Shown in pieces: positions 1 to 12,179 of a DNA stretch of 64,000 nucleotides. Each line of letters starts with the position of its first letter. The first letter of the stretch is position 1. The position numbers were made by a program, and so were the translations under genes. A model generated the notes under the pieces. It searched no databases and was not told the origin of the DNA. It saw nothing but the letters and a program-made list of their open reading frames with translations. This DNA comes from Zingiber officinale (taxonomy: Eukaryota; Streptophyta; Magnoliopsida; Zingiberales; Zingiberaceae), in the NCBI RefSeq assembly GCF_018446385.1, contig NC_055988.1, positions 62,459,788-62,523,787 on the forward strand, in the 5' to 3' direction.

Positions 1-1084
1 GTCTACTTGAAGTTCAAGACATAAATTGATTAGAGGATGACACGGTCTATGCCTCAATTGATCAATTTAGATGTCAAGGATAGAAGGATATTGTCACATA
101 TTATGAGAGTCACAATTAGTAGTCACAATGGTGATTTTGGATCTCAACATTCTTGTAACTTAGGTAGTAATGATGTGTTGCTAGATACCGCTCATTGCTT
201 ATGTTTCTAAATGGGTTTAGGAGCATTGCCAACGTTACAAGAACCTATAGGGTCACACACAAAGGGCAGTTAGATGGAGATTAGGTTCATATGATGGATC
301 AAGAGGATTAGGTTCATGTGATGAACCAAGTTGGATTAAGAGTAATCCAAATTAGACTAATTGAGTTGGACTCAATTTGATTCATGTGTCGAATGAGTCT
401 AATTTAGACTATGATTCATTGAGTCAATTTAAATCAATGAATAGAGATTCATTAAATTAAATTGATTTGAATCAAAGGTTAGATTTGATCAACCATGGGA
501 GATAAGAGGTCAAATTTGACTTGACTTGAGAGGGAAGATGAAAAGTCAAGTTTGACTTGACCAAATGCCACTTCATTGTGATTTGGCATGGGCCGGCCAA
601 TGATGGCGTTCCACATCATCAACGCTACATCATTGTGTGTCACCTCATGAGGAAGACCAAGAGTCATGACTCTTGGTATTACATGGAGGTATAAAACCTC
701 TAAAAAGTGGTCGGCCACATTAGTGAAGCAAATCAATGCTAATCAAAGCTTCTTCTTCTTCCTCTCTTCTTCTCTTCTCTCCCTCTCCTCCATTGCCGAA
801 ACCTCTCAAGGGTGCTAGCACACTCTAAGTGGTTGTCTCCACCTTTTGTCCGTGTGGATACATGTAGAGGAGTGTACACTTGACACTCTACGGGATCCAA
901 CAACCATTTGGATGAGCGGGATAAGCGAAGGGCATCGCTACAAGAGTATACTTCTTTTTCATGTAGATCTAGTGTAGACAAACATGTACATGTACAATTT
1001 TTATTTATCTTCGCACAGATCCATGGCTAGCTTCGGGGTTTCCGCAATGCAAAAAGCAGTTTTTGCGGCTCGAAATTGCTAACA
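1..1084 (+). repeat. Family-1 Copia LTR, left end outside the window
   Basis: This is the 3' part of the same LTR family as 1790-3647, 58716-60550 and, in reverse, 27951-29941 and 45445-47435. It ends with the family's characteristic run (gcggctcgaaattgctaaca), and the CTAACA end is the expected LTR terminus. No primer-binding site follows, so it is probably a solo LTR or a truncated element that sits in the 5' LTR of element D. The start and the left target duplication are outside the window. Confidence 0.85.
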
Positions 1085-1127
1085 AATGTTGATACAAAAA
1101 GCTAGGCTTTTAATATACATCCTAACA

Positions 1128-1273
1128 TGAACCACATAAAGGATTTGTGTTCCTTCTTGTTTTCATTATTTTAGTACATTCCGCTTGCATACTAACGTCT
1201 CATAGAGAAGAAATCGAAGTTGGAGGTGACCTAGCTATCCAACCCCCTTCTAGCCGGTCACTGATCCCGTACA
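1128..1273 (+). repeat. 3' end of the 5' LTR of element D (SIRE-like Copia)
   Basis: About 145 bp match the end of the LTR at 5795-6826, from 'acataaaggatttgtg' to the terminal 'gatccc.taca'. This copy lacks about 12 bp (agcatttgtgtt) between two direct repeats present in the 3' copy. The LTR upstream of this fragment is separated from it by the family-1 LTR ending at 1084. The 43 bp at 1085-1127 are not explained. Confidence 0.8.
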
Positions 1274-1275
1274 AG

Positions 1276-1291
1276 TGGTATCAAAGTGAGG
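1276..1291 (+). other. Primer-binding site of element D (initiator Met-tRNA type)
   Basis: TGGTATCAAAGTGAGG lies two bases after the LTR end. It matches the plant tRNA-iMet primer site TGGTATCAGAGC with a substitution in the middle. This fixes D as a plus-strand element. Confidence 0.8.
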
Positions 1292-1335
1292 ACGCCCTTC
1301 AACAAACTCATCACCGAGAAGAGCACTTCATCAAA

Positions 1336-1789
1336 ATGGTCGGTTCAAGCATCCATCCACCCAAATTCGAAGGAGACTTCTCTTGGTGGAAGAAGAGAAT
1401 GGAGGTATTTTTTGAAACATTTTAACATTATGCTAATCATGGAAAATGGTTTTGAAATGCCTAGTGATCACAACAATGAGATACTCGAGAAAGTAAGGTG
1501 GACCAAGAAGCAAAGGGAAGAACATTTAGTGAATTCAAAAGCAATACATCATCTACTAAGTGTCCTTCCCCAACAAGAAGTAACAAGGGTTGGAAACTAC
1601 TCAAGCGCTAAAGAGTTATGGGAAAAGCTAGTGGAGCTTCATGAAGGGACATCGGAAGCGAAATTAGCAAGAAGAGACCTCCTTCGAACTCAACTCACCA
1701 ATATCAAGTTTGAAAAAGGAAAAAAGGTATCAATTTTACATTCTAGAATTAAGGAAATTTTAAATGGACTAACAAGTGTAGGTGAGACA
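1336..1789 (+). pseudogene. Copia gag (SIRE-like), N-terminal part, element D
   Basis: The ATG at 1336 opens a protein beginning MVGSSIHPPKFEGDFSWWKK. This is the start of the plant Copia gag domain (UBN2/retrotran_gag type), which forms the virus-like particle. A frameshift in a T run near 1410 moves the reading into the frame of NIMLIMENGFEMPSDHNNE and on through the conserved AKELWEKLVELHEG segment (about codons 95-108). The frame stops where a solo LTR enters at 1790. After that LTR, at 3653, it resumes exactly in phase. The gene is dead: one frameshift here, another near 3860, plus the 1.86-kb insertion. Confidence 0.85.
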
Positions 1790-3647
1790 TGTTAGTTAGA
1801 GCCCTAGAGCCAATCATTTTGATGATTGTATGGACTCATGTATATCATATTCTTGTATATTAATAAAGGCATTTGTTTGGTTATTATACTTATTTATATT
1901 AGTGCCAAATAGACTAAGTATAATAGCGTCCTTGAGTAGAAGGTTCTTACCTATATCAATCGATTGGTTGAATCGATAGTGAGATGATATAGGGAACACT
2001 ACTCTAAATCATTCCTAGTCGAGTATTAACATTCAGGGACAATGTTAATACAATAAGACTAGCATATAGGTTAGCTCGATGACTTGATCTCACAAGTCAT
2101 GGATATAGAGATATCAAGCTGACACATGGGTATGCATTATAGAATGTATACTGAATGACCCGCCATGAGAAAGTATCATGGATCGTTATATGAGTGTCAT
2201 ATACTTTCTCATGTGGCTATTAGTATGACTATTAGTCCTTAGACTTGAAGTCACCATGGATCCCTACATAAGGAGTTATGTACTTTGGTTTCGTCAAACG
2301 TCACCCGTAACTGGGTGGACTATAAAGGCGATTACTGGGTATATAACGAATTATGTAGAGGGATGTGAGTGATGTAGATGGGATCTATCCCTCCCATATG
2401 ACGGGAGCGACATCGGTATTCTTGATAGAGTGAGACCACTAAGTGCATGGTTATGCCCAAATGAGTCAACATTAGATGTTGAGCTCATTTGATCGAGTGA
2501 GTCTACTTGGAGTTCAAGATTTAGATTGATTAGAGGATGACACGGTCTATGCCTCATATTGATCAATCTAGATGTCTAGGATAGAAGGACACTTGTCATT
2601 ATTTTGTGAGGAGTCACAATTGGTAGTCACAAGGTGATGTCGGATCTCGACATTCTTGTAACTTGGGTAGTAATGATGTGTTGCTAGATACCGCTCATTA
2701 CTTATGCTCCTAAATGGGTTTAGGGCATTGCCAACGTTACAAGAACCTATAGGGTCACACACTTAGGACAATTAGATGGAGATTAGGTTCATATGATGAA
2801 CCAAGAGGATTAGATTCATTTGATGAATCAAATTGGATTAAGAGTAATCCTAATTGGGCTAACTTGAGTTCGACTCAAGTTGATTCATGTGTTCAATGAG
2901 TCTAATTTAGATTTTGACTCATTGAATCAATTTAATTTAATGAATTAGATTCATTATATTAAGTTGGCTCGAATCAAATGGTTAGATTAGATCAACCATG
3001 GTAGAGATTGGTTCAAGTTTGACTTGACTTGAGAAGGAAGACCAAAGGTCAATTTTGACTTGACCTTTTGCCACCTCATTGGTGAGTTGGCATTAGGTGG
3101 ACCAATAATGATGTTCCACATCATCATGGGTGCCACCTCATGGAAGTTACAAAGCCATTTTCATAATAACTTCATATTAATTGCAATTAATGCAATTAAT
3201 TTGGGAGTTTTCACAAGGTAGAGTGGCCGGCCACTTTGTGATTAGTGTGGATTTCATTTTTCATTCAAGTGGTGTAACTCCTTCTTCTTCCTTGGGTTCT
3301 CTCCTTGCTCTCCCTCCTCTTCCTTGCCTTGCCGTGACCTATCAAGGTGCTAGCACACCTTTGTTTAGGTTTTCTCCATCAAGAATTGTTCGTGTGGATA
3401 CTTCTAGAGGACCGACACTTGACGGTCTAGAGATCTGGCAACTTCTTGGACAAGCGGGAACGCGAAGGGCTTCGCTTCGAAGGTATAACTCTCATCTAGT
3501 GTAGATCTAAAGTTCATACAAACTCGTACAAGAAAAAGTTTTTTGAAAAGTTTTGTTTACGAATCTTTGCACGAGATCCATGGCTTTGGGTGACTCGGGG
3601 TTTCCGCGACGCGAAAAAGCGGTTTTCGCGGCCCGACGAACCCAACA
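1790..3647 (+). mobile_element. Solo LTR, family 1 (Copia), inside the gag of element D
   Basis: It begins TGTTAGTTAGAGCCCTAGAG and ends CCCAACA. It is flanked by the 5-bp target duplication AGACA (1785-1789 and 3648-3652). Removing the LTR and one copy of the duplication restores the reading frame of the flanking gag (GET then LTNRDI), so the boundaries are exact. No internal domain or second LTR is present, as expected after LTR-LTR recombination. It is a plus-strand relative of the LTRs of element A but lacks A's tandem duplication of about 100 bp. Confidence 0.95.
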
Positions 3648-3652
3648 AGACA

Positions 3653-4700
3653 CTTACAAACCGAGACATCATAATGAAAGCTATCAATGCTTTCCCAAGA
3701 ACCTCAACATGGAGTTCAATTGTAGGCTGGTTCTACATTTCAAAAGATCTAGAGAAATCTTCTTTAGATGAGTTCTTCTCAACAATGGAGTTCCATGAGA
3801 CTCAGATTGAAGGATTAGATGGAGAAGCCAATAGATCAAGAGGAGTAGCCCTTGTGGAAACAAGGGAAAGGGGAAGAAGAAGAAATCTTTATCCCCACCA
3901 TCCTCCGATTCTGAGGAGTCAAGTGCCTCAATGGAAAGTGATCAAGAGGCATATATGGTAAGGAAGATGAGAAAAGCATTTAAATCTTTTTCTACTAACA
4001 AATCCCATGCTAGGAAAAATTCAAGAGGCAAGAGTAGAACTAGGAAGGTCATTTGCTACAATTGCCAAGGAGAAGGACACATGAGGGATGAATTCCCTCT
4101 CTTGAAGAAGAAAGAAGAAAAGAAGAAGGAAGAGAAGAAGAAGTCAAAAGAAAAAGGGAAGAAGGTCAAAAACCTAAAGGCAAGATGGGATGATCCATCG
4201 TCGTCGAAGGAAGAAAAGCACCATGTATCCCATTTTGCTCTAATGGGAATTGATGACATAGCCTCCACCTCATCCGAACAAGAAGAAGGAAGGAGCTCAA
4301 GTGAAGATGAAGAAGGGAGCTCAAGTGAAGGGGGAGATCAAACATCAGATTCGGGCGTCTCGGTAAGTGAGGTATATAATCTTCCTCCTCATATTTTAAT
4401 TAAGATTATTAAAAGTACAAATGAGGATTTGTTCAAGGTAAAAAGGAAAAATAAGTCCTTGAAAAATGATATTATTTGCCTTGAAAAAAAAATTAGAATC
4501 CATGTGCTCTAAGGACAATGATATGCATGTTTCTTCTACAAATTCAAATGATTCATGTTTAGTAGAAGAAAATAAGGTTTTAAGGGAAAAGGTATAATAC
4601 CTTACCAATGCCCTTAGAAAATTTGAAATTGGATCCAAAACCCTAAACATGATAATTGAGAGCCAAAGGGCAAGTTTCAACAAAAAGAGTTAGGTATAAG
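3653..4700 (+). pseudogene. Copia gag, C-terminal part with zinc knuckle, element D
   Basis: The segment continues the split gag (LTNRDIIMKAINAFPR...) to near 3860, where a frameshift moves it into the frame read from 3931. The zinc knuckle reads CYNCQGEGHMRDEF: C-x2-C-x4-H is present, but the fourth ligand Cys is replaced by Phe, so the finger is broken. A Lys/Glu-rich stretch follows, then an acidic serine-rich stretch. A further frameshift near 4500 leads into a typical gag tail (GSKTLNMIIESQRASF) around 4640. No protease, integrase or reverse transcriptase follows, which makes D a gag-only element. Confidence 0.8.
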
Positions 4701-5794
4701 GAATCCAACAATGAAAAAGTCTATTATTGTCTAATCGTTAGGGGGAAACCCAAGACAAAGACCATAGATAGGAAATAGATTGCTAAGGAGTATTTGGTAA
4801 ACTCAATTAAGAAGAACCTCTATTAGGTACCAAAATCAATCCTCAAGGGTTAGAGGATTTTAGGTCAAGTCAACTATGGAAATCATAATTCCAATTTTTT
4901 TTGGTTGACTTGAGACCTTAAGGGGGAGCACTTAGCTTTGATAGAAATTCATGATAACGAGGGCTAAGTAGAGGTTACCTTTATTTCATCTCATAATGAC
5001 TTACATTATTTTCTAAATATAAATGTGAGATGATAGGATGATACTCATAATTCACTTATGCTTATGGTATTTTGATGAGTTATAAAATATATCAAATTTT
5101 TGAGTAATCATAGACCAACTATGGGGAAAGCAAATGTTTGATTAATGAACATCTTTCCCATAGATCATAGTTAGTCATTTCAAATATTTTGAAAATAATT
5201 CTATGTTTTATTTATAGTGAATAGTTATTTTAACATATGATTGCAAAACTAGGTTTAAAATTGATACATAATTACATGCTTTTGAGATTTGGTCAAAATT
5301 TCAAAAATACTTTGAATTTTCATTAAAACATATTTTTCCTAGTTAAAGGACATTTCAAGAAATATGTTTTTCAAATTTCATAATTTTTTGAATTTTTTGG
5401 AATTATTTTATGCATTTCTGAAATTGGCTGCAGAAGGTTGAAATTTGATTTCAAAATGTACCAGTCGACTGTGTTAGTTACCAATCAACTGGTAACAGCC
5501 TTCCAACATTATGTTGCTTTCTGAACTCAAATTGTTTTGGTCAAACTTTGGTCATACTTGATGCCATATAGTGTGTATGAATGTTTGGTACAATCTTTTC
5601 GATGATGTCAAAGGGGGAGAAATGGATAGGTTTAAGTTAGAAACCTTTATTTCCATACTTATGTACAAAACTTGAAAATTAAGGTTGAGAGCATATGTTT
5701 AGGGGGAGCTTGGTTTTATGCTTCATGTTTACATATTGCTTGTAATTTTCAAAGTTATTATTTATGCCTAACTTAAACATCAAAAAGGGGAGAT
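4701..5794 (+). other. 3' internal non-coding region of element D, with polypurine tract
   Basis: No coding signal is seen. Near 5375-5405 lies a conserved AT-rich block (aaatttcataattttttgaa) that also occurs in E and F. Close behind it are palindromic motifs at 5461-5500 (accagtcgactg, accaatcaactggt). The region ends with the polypurine tract AAAAAGGGGAGAT at 5782-5794, directly before the 3' LTR. A whole pol of about 4 kb would normally precede this region and is absent. Confidence 0.7.
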
Positions 5795-6826
5795 CGTTAG
5801 TGCAATCGACCCAAGTTTTATCGGTATGATCATGGTTTTGATGTGTGTGTCAAAGAGTTTAAGTTAGGTTTTCATATGTATTTGATATGTGCTTGAGTCT
5901 TGCAGGACTTGGTGAAACACATGAGGAGCTTGGTGCGGCCAAGTTTGGAAAGCTCATCCAAGGGCTTGGATCCTTGAGTCGGTGAAGGATGGTGTGGAAA
6001 ACATCCGAGGGATCGCCGGACGAGGAGCAATGGAGTGGAGCCGAGGGAAGCGAACATTAAGGCAATATGAAGGATGGCACGGAGAGGAGCCGCGGGCTCG
6101 GGTGCATCCGAGGGACGAAGGCCGAGGAAGAGGGGTTCAAAGGCGACTCCGGAAAGGATGAGAGGGAGTGAATGAAAGGTACCAGTCGACTGGTACTTGG
6201 ACCTGTCGACTGGTCCAAATTCACGAAGAGCACAAAATGCTTCTATGTTTGTTGATTGCGAAGACCGGTTGACTGGTACATAGCCGTTAGTAGGATCGCG
6301 GATTCTGTGGAGTGCCATTGGTTGTGTCCAACAGTCACACCAGTCGACTGATGCATGGATCAGTCGACTGATGTCAGGTTGAGTTGATTTGTTGATCAAC
6401 TCTCTTCACTTATAAAAGAAGAGCTTTGGGGCATAAAGAAGGTTACTGATTATTGTTGAATCACTCCTTTGCTATTGTCCAAAGCTTCTAAGTCCACTCT
6501 TCCTCTCCAAACCTAAGTTCCATCTTGTAAGAGGAAGAGAGCTTTGTGAGAGGTTGTACTCCACCGAGAAGGAGTAAGATCTAGCTGGAGATTGCCGGGG
6601 ACTGATCCACCGAAGGACTAAGGGTTCGTCCACCTCAAGGAAACGCCGTGGAGTAGGAGCAAGCAATCTTCGAACATAAAGGATTTGTGTTAGCATTTGT
6701 GTTCCTTCTTGTTTTCATTGTTTTAGTATATTCCGCTTGCGCACTAACGTCTCGTTGAGAAGAAATCGAAGTTGGGGGTGACCTAGCTATCCAACCCCCC
6801 TTCTAGCCGATCACCGATCCCCTACA
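5795..6826 (+). repeat. 3' LTR of element D (SIRE-like)
   Basis: It starts CGTTAGTGCAATCGACCC, a one-base change from the usual TGTTAG, directly after the polypurine tract. It ends CCCCTACA. Between 6180 and 6372 there are five palindromic or near-palindromic copies centred on GTCGAC (for example accagtcgactggtac). A TATA-like box (cacttataaaagaag) follows at about 6407. The right flank runs straight into the internal region of element F, so D appears to be inserted in F. The left duplication is outside the window and cannot be checked. Confidence 0.85.
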
Positions 6827-8300
6827 ATTTCTTTGTGCTATAATTGTCATATTTTGTGTGCCCTATCACATGTCATTACATGATACTTTGGATTCATATT
6901 GTTATGAAAAATATTATATATCATGTCATACATACATCATTTAGTTATAATAGTTTTTATTTTAAAAAATATTCATTTAATGTATGTTATAATCATTATC
7001 ATGCATTGCTTTAAATTTCTTGTAATTAAGAACAATGACATAAATTGACATCGAAGGTAGGATGATCGGAGTTAAAATGCCTAGATAGAGATGCATGAAC
7101 CCTTAGTTTAGGGAAAACCTATTTTACATCTTACAAAGTCTACAAAGATAACTTGTATGTGTATTTAGACAAGTTAGATACAAGTGAGATGCTTGGAGGA
7201 TGAACAAGACTCAAGATATTGATTTAGTACATTTAATTGAATTTTAGTTTCAACAAAACAAATGATTATAAGTCCAATCATGTACAAGTCATGTGCATTT
7301 AGCCTAAAGATTGTGGCTGAAAATTTATTTTGAAAATCATTTCAAATTCATTTTGAAAACCTTTGGTGAAGTCTATTTGTTGATAGGAATCATCATTGAT
7401 TATTAGATAAAAAATTAGATTGAAACATTAAAGTTTTCAATTGATTCCAATTTTATGTCATTCTTTGAAAATATGATATATTTTCTTAGAAAACTATTTT
7501 CTCCTGATAATATATAACATAAGTAATGTCTATATGAAGTTTCATAATTTTTTAAAAATCGTAGAATTATTTATGGGTTTCTAAAATTTGGTCTAAAATT
7601 TATTTCAAAAATCAGAAACCTTAATCAATTAAACATTGTTGTCAATGGATTATGACATGTTGTAATCGATTCAAACGAGCTATAATCTAGTAGGTTAAAC
7701 CAATCAATTAGCAGGGTTGTTTTGACAGAAATGGTATGATTTTTGGTCATTAAGCCACATTTAATTAATTTAACTATCCCTAACCCTTTGAAGTGCATAG
7801 GTAAGCATTTAAAGGAAATTTTCTTGATGAAAATGAGAAAGGAATGGTTAAAGAAGATCAAATTGGAGTTAAGGAGGAGGTTAAGATTCAAAATTAAAAT
7901 TTTAACCTCATGACTTCAAATTTTAAAACTTCTTAAAGATTTAAAAACTTTAAATCATTGTTGGTGCAATAATAGAATTTGGAGTATTCTTTGAGAGGGA
8001 GGTTCTCCTTAAAGGAATGATGATGGATGGATGCTCAAGGTTAAAGGCATGATGATGGATGAATGCTCAACGTTGAGCATTAGATACAATAGAAGGGTAT
8101 GAGATTTTCATTGTGAAATTTGAATGACAAGAAGATGAATCATGAAAGAAGATTTTTGATGTGTATTAAAGGGGGAGAAAAATATAGGGTTCATGTTAGG
8201 AAACCCTCATTTATGCTTTGGCATAAGAGGAAGAAGAGAGTTGGGCTAATATGAATTAGTCTAACTTAAATATATTATCAAATATTAAAAAGGGAGATAT
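6827..8300 (+). other. 3' internal region of a second SIRE-like element (F)
   Basis: There is no intact coding frame. From about 7020 to 7570 the sequence matches, block by block, the reverse complement of the 3' internal region of element E (about 21310-21910). Shared blocks include 'aaaatgcctagata.a.atgcatga', 'tgtacaagtcatgtgcatt' and the AT-rich block near 7540. A decayed palindrome cluster (aatcaattaa, gtaatcgattc, accaatcaattag) lies at 7620-7715. The region ends in the polypurine tract aaaaagggagatat just before 8301. The 5' part of F lies left of element D, outside the window. Confidence 0.7.
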
Positions 8301-9432
8301 TGTTAGTGCAATCATCCTCAGGTCATGGTTAACCAGTTTAACTAAACTTAAGTTTTGATATTTGACAATATATGTGAGAGAAGTCCTAACCGAAGGTTAG
8401 ACAATAGGAAGTCCTAAGTGGAGGTTAAGCAACGAGAAGTCTTAATTGGAGATTAGATAATAGAAAAACTCTAGTGAGTGAAGCTAGGAAGTCGAAATCC
8501 TAACTGAAAGTTAGATAACTAAAGTCCTAACTAAAGGTCCTAATTGGAGGTTAGGAAATAAGAAGTCTTAATTGGAGGTTAGACAATGGGAAAACTCTAG
8601 TGAGAGAAGCTACACAATGGAAGTCCTAATTGAATGTTAGGTAACTAAAGTACTAACTAGAGGTTAGGAAATGAAAAGTCCTAATTGGAGGTTACACAAT
8701 AGAAAAATCCTAGTAAGTGAAGTCAGACAGTGGAACTTCTAACTGGAGGTTAGATAATGAAAAAGTCCTAGTGAGTAAAGCTAAGCAGTGAAAGTTCTAG
8801 TGGGAATAGATAGTGAAACGCTGACCGAATACTTGGTGATAGAAAGTCTAATGGGAAGTTAACATAAGATGGAAAATCCAAGTGGGTCAAAGGTTGACCA
8901 GACACTTAGTGTAGAAGCTCTGGCAGGTCAAGATTAACCAGATATGATGAAACAAGAAGTTCCAATGAGTCAAGGATGACTTGAGGGTTGTGCAAAAGAA
9001 TCCTAAACTCAGATTAAGGGAGTTAGGATTGAGTAATCGATTGACCTAAAATAATTAATTAGGGTAATTGATTGAGTGAGTATCTCACGAATGGAAAGTG
9101 TTGAATCAATTAGGAAAATTGCCTAATCGATTGGAGGTTATTTTGGTAGTGCATAGAAAGATGTTGAATCGATTAGGAAAATTGATTCAGCATCGCCCAA
9201 TCGATTAGGGTAATCGATTGAGAGTTTTGTCGTGATAACACAGAAGGTGTTCAATTGAGCAATTGATTAAGGCCAAACCAATAATCGATTGAGGGCATTT
9301 TTATGACAACACATAAAACCTTGGAATTGAATAAGGCAATCGATTAGAGGCTTCCTAATCAATTGGTATGTCTCACCAATTGATTAGGAGTTCAAAAAAG
9401 AGTCATTCTGTTGGTTTTTGAATAGTCATCTT
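8301..9432 (+). repeat. 3' LTR of element F, first part (interrupted)
   Basis: It begins TGTTAGTGCAATCATCCTCAGG after the polypurine tract. From 8370 to 8810 it is made of degenerate tandem units of roughly 40 bp built on 'agtcctaactggaggttagacaatgg' and 'agtgagtgaagctag'. From 9030 to 9400 it holds many AATCGATT-type palindromes. It is split at 9432/11186 by a solo LTR and resumes after it. Confidence 0.8.
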
Positions 9433-11185
9433 TGTTGGTGCAATATCCCTAGGTCGAGGTTGACATGGTTGATTAAGCTTGAGTTGACTCAAGCTTGAGT
9501 CTTGATGTTTGGTTTCGATGTTTGACAATACATGGAGATTGCAGATGCAATTGTCCGATTGGGGAGATTGTTAATACAATTCCTCTCTGGTCAAAGATTG
9601 ACCAATTTGATGTGAAGAAGAGTCAAGTAGGTCAAAGTTGACCGAATACCTGACTGGGAAAGTCCTAACTGGAGGTTAGGCAAGAAAAAATCTTGATGAG
9701 TGAAGTCAGGTGAAAGATCTAGTGAGTGAAGCTAAGCAGTTGAAAAATCTTGGTGAGTGAAGCTAAGTGAAAGACCTAATGAGTGAAGCTAGGTAAGTGA
9801 AAGTCTCGGTGAGTGAAGCTGGACAGTGGGAAAATCCTAGTGAGTGAAGCCAGGTGAAAACCCTAGTGAGTGAAGCTAGATGAAAGACCTGGTAAGTGAA
9901 GCCAGACAGAAAGAAAGTCTTAGTGAGTGAAGCTAGGCAGATGGAAAGACCTGGTGAGTGAAGCCAGACACGTGAAAATCTAGGTGGGTCAAGATTAACC
10001 GGACACTTGGTGTTGGGAAGCCCAAGTAGGTCAAAGGATTGAACGGATACTTGGCACGAGGAAATCCAGATGGGTCAAAGGTGATCAGACATCTGGTGAA
10101 AGTTCAAGTGGGTCATGAAGGACCAGACACTTGGCATGAGACGGTAAGTCTAAGTGGGTTAAGGTTGACCGGACACTTTGCATGAGGAGAAAAGTCCAAG
10201 TGAGTCAAAGGATTGACCGGACACTTGGCGAAAAAGTCCTGACAGGTCAAGGTTGATTGGATGCTAGGCATGAGGAGTTTCAACAGGTCACGGTTGATCG
10301 GATGTTAGAATTGGGGACCCTAGATTTGAGTTAAGTAAGTCAAAGGGAAGTCAATCGATCGATTGAACTGTGGTTCAATCGATCAGCCGATCGATTGAAG
10401 GTGTGCTGCGAAGAAGGTTGGCCCAATCGATCGACTGATCGATTGGGAAGTGAAATCATGAGCACATAATGCTCCCCAATCGATCGGTGGATCTATTGGG
10501 CTCCCCAATCGATTGGTCAATCGATTGGGGCAAGTTTTCTCGCGCAGACACGAGAGCACAGAAAAAGGATGAATCGATCAGCCGATCGATTCAGCCTCCC
10601 CAATCAATCAACCGATTGATTGGGATGTGACCGTTGTGCAGGTAGCGAGCGATGGATGACTAGGATGGCCGGATCTGACATGACAATCAATTGGGAGTAT
10701 GCCTAATCAATCGAGAGCCCTAGAAGCATGAAGTATATAGCCATTAGTGAGCTTCTTCTCCAAAATCTCTTCTTCCCCGATCTTACTATGATTCTCTTCG
10801 ACACTCACCACCAAACTTCGAGCTAAGTGCTGTTGTACTTTCCAAAGGGTCCAGAGGTGATCTACATCAACAAGATCAAGCAAGAGAAGGTTTTTATTTA
10901 TACACTTGTGCATTTCTTGTTTGAGTGTATCTTGTTGTGTGAGTTTTGTACGAGGTTTCTCCACCTTTGGTAGTTACCGAGAAGGAGTGTTTTCTTAGTA
11001 GAGAGTGCTCGTGTGTGTGGATCATTGGATTAGTCACCTCATCTTAAGGTGGATACCAAGTAAATCCTAGTGTTAGTATTGCTTTAATTACATTCCGCTG
11101 CATATCATCATCAAGGAGCAAGCAACAAAGCACAATGAGCTATTCACCCCCCCTCCCCTCCTTCTAGCACCAATCGACCCTAACA
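9433..11185 (+). mobile_element. Solo LTR related to element E, inside the LTR of element F
   Basis: It begins TGTTGGTGCAATATCCCTAGG, like the LTRs of E, and ends CGACCCTAACA. The flanks are ATCTT (left) and GTCTT (right), a 5-bp duplication with one mismatch. Inside are tandem 'agtgagtgaagctag' units (9690-9985), repeated 'gtcaaggttgaccggacacttgg' units (9990-10310), a cluster of ATCGAT palindromes (10350-10715) and a TATA-like box (agtatatagcc, about 10731). No internal domain is attached. Confidence 0.8.
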
Positions 11186-11662
11186 GTCTTATGTGACAAT
11201 CGATTAGGGGTAACCCTAATCAATTTAAGAGGCGTTGAAGGAATCCTAGAAAAGGAGTTTATGGATATTTGAAGGATAGTTGTTCATGCTGGTTCTTAAT
11301 AATTCTAGAGCTAAGTGCTACTATATTTCTGAATCAACAAGAGGCATTTCAAAGTAACAAGAGATTAAGAGTAAGGTGTTCATTGTATTTGTATTTACTT
11401 CCTTTTTTTCTTGTTGTATTCTTATGCTCTCTTTTTGTATTCTTGTGATTAAACTTGTACGAGATTTCTTCACCTCCGGGAAGGAGGTTTTCATAGTACA
11501 TCTATGAGAGTAAGGAATGGATCCTTGGATTAGTCATCTCAAGGAGATAGATATTAAGTAAAATGAAGATGTTAATATTGCTTCAAGTTTTTTTACTGCA
11601 AATCAAATTCAAAAAAGCAAACGAAGCTATTTACCCCCTTTTTCTTTCTACATGTCCTAACA
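11186..11662 (+). repeat. 3' LTR of element F, last part
   Basis: It continues the LTR after the solo insertion: one more ATCGATT palindrome at 11193-11220, then U5-type sequence parallel to the end of the solo LTR ('gatggatccttggattagtcatctcaagg'), and a terminal CCTAACA at 11662. Confidence 0.7.
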
Positions 11663-11913
11663 CTCAAGTGATGCATGAACGTGTTGGAGGACATGGTCAA
11701 ACCGTGCTTCTTGTTGGACATGTGCGCTCCAAGGCTACTTTGACTCTATTTAAGCTTTGAATTCATGTTTTGTCAATTATAAAATATACAAAGAGTATAT
11801 CTCTAAATATAAGGATAAAAATAATACAAAGATAATGAATATATGCAAAATATACTCATGTAATAAAATAAATGCATGCAAAACAATACTGAAAATATAC
11901 GTATGAAGCACAC
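11663..11913. other. Unassigned AT-rich spacer
   Basis: This is a short stretch between the end of LTR F and the CACTA element. No gene or repeat is recognised. The last three bases (ACA, 11911-11913) are the left copy of the CACTA target duplication. Confidence 0.5.
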
Positions 11914-12179
11914 ACTAGTAGAATTTTGATGATAGATTTCACTAATAGTTACTTCGATGATTATTTTGATGATTATTAATTACAATGTAATATATGGTAA
12001 TAAATTTTGATAATAAAATTGATATAATAAATACCGTTTTAGACTTGATAGGTTAAAAAAAACGGACTTCATTTCTAATTTTAAGTAGAAATTTACTTCG
12101 TAATCTGTATTTAATAAAGTAATTAGTTTTAAAATAAAATTTATATTTTTAAATAATGGAGTAATAAGTTTGAACCGGC

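Noticed and set aside
1085-1127. Possible second primer site or target duplication after the first family-1 LTR
   Set aside because: No match to tRNA ends was found, and the left partner of any duplication is outside the window.
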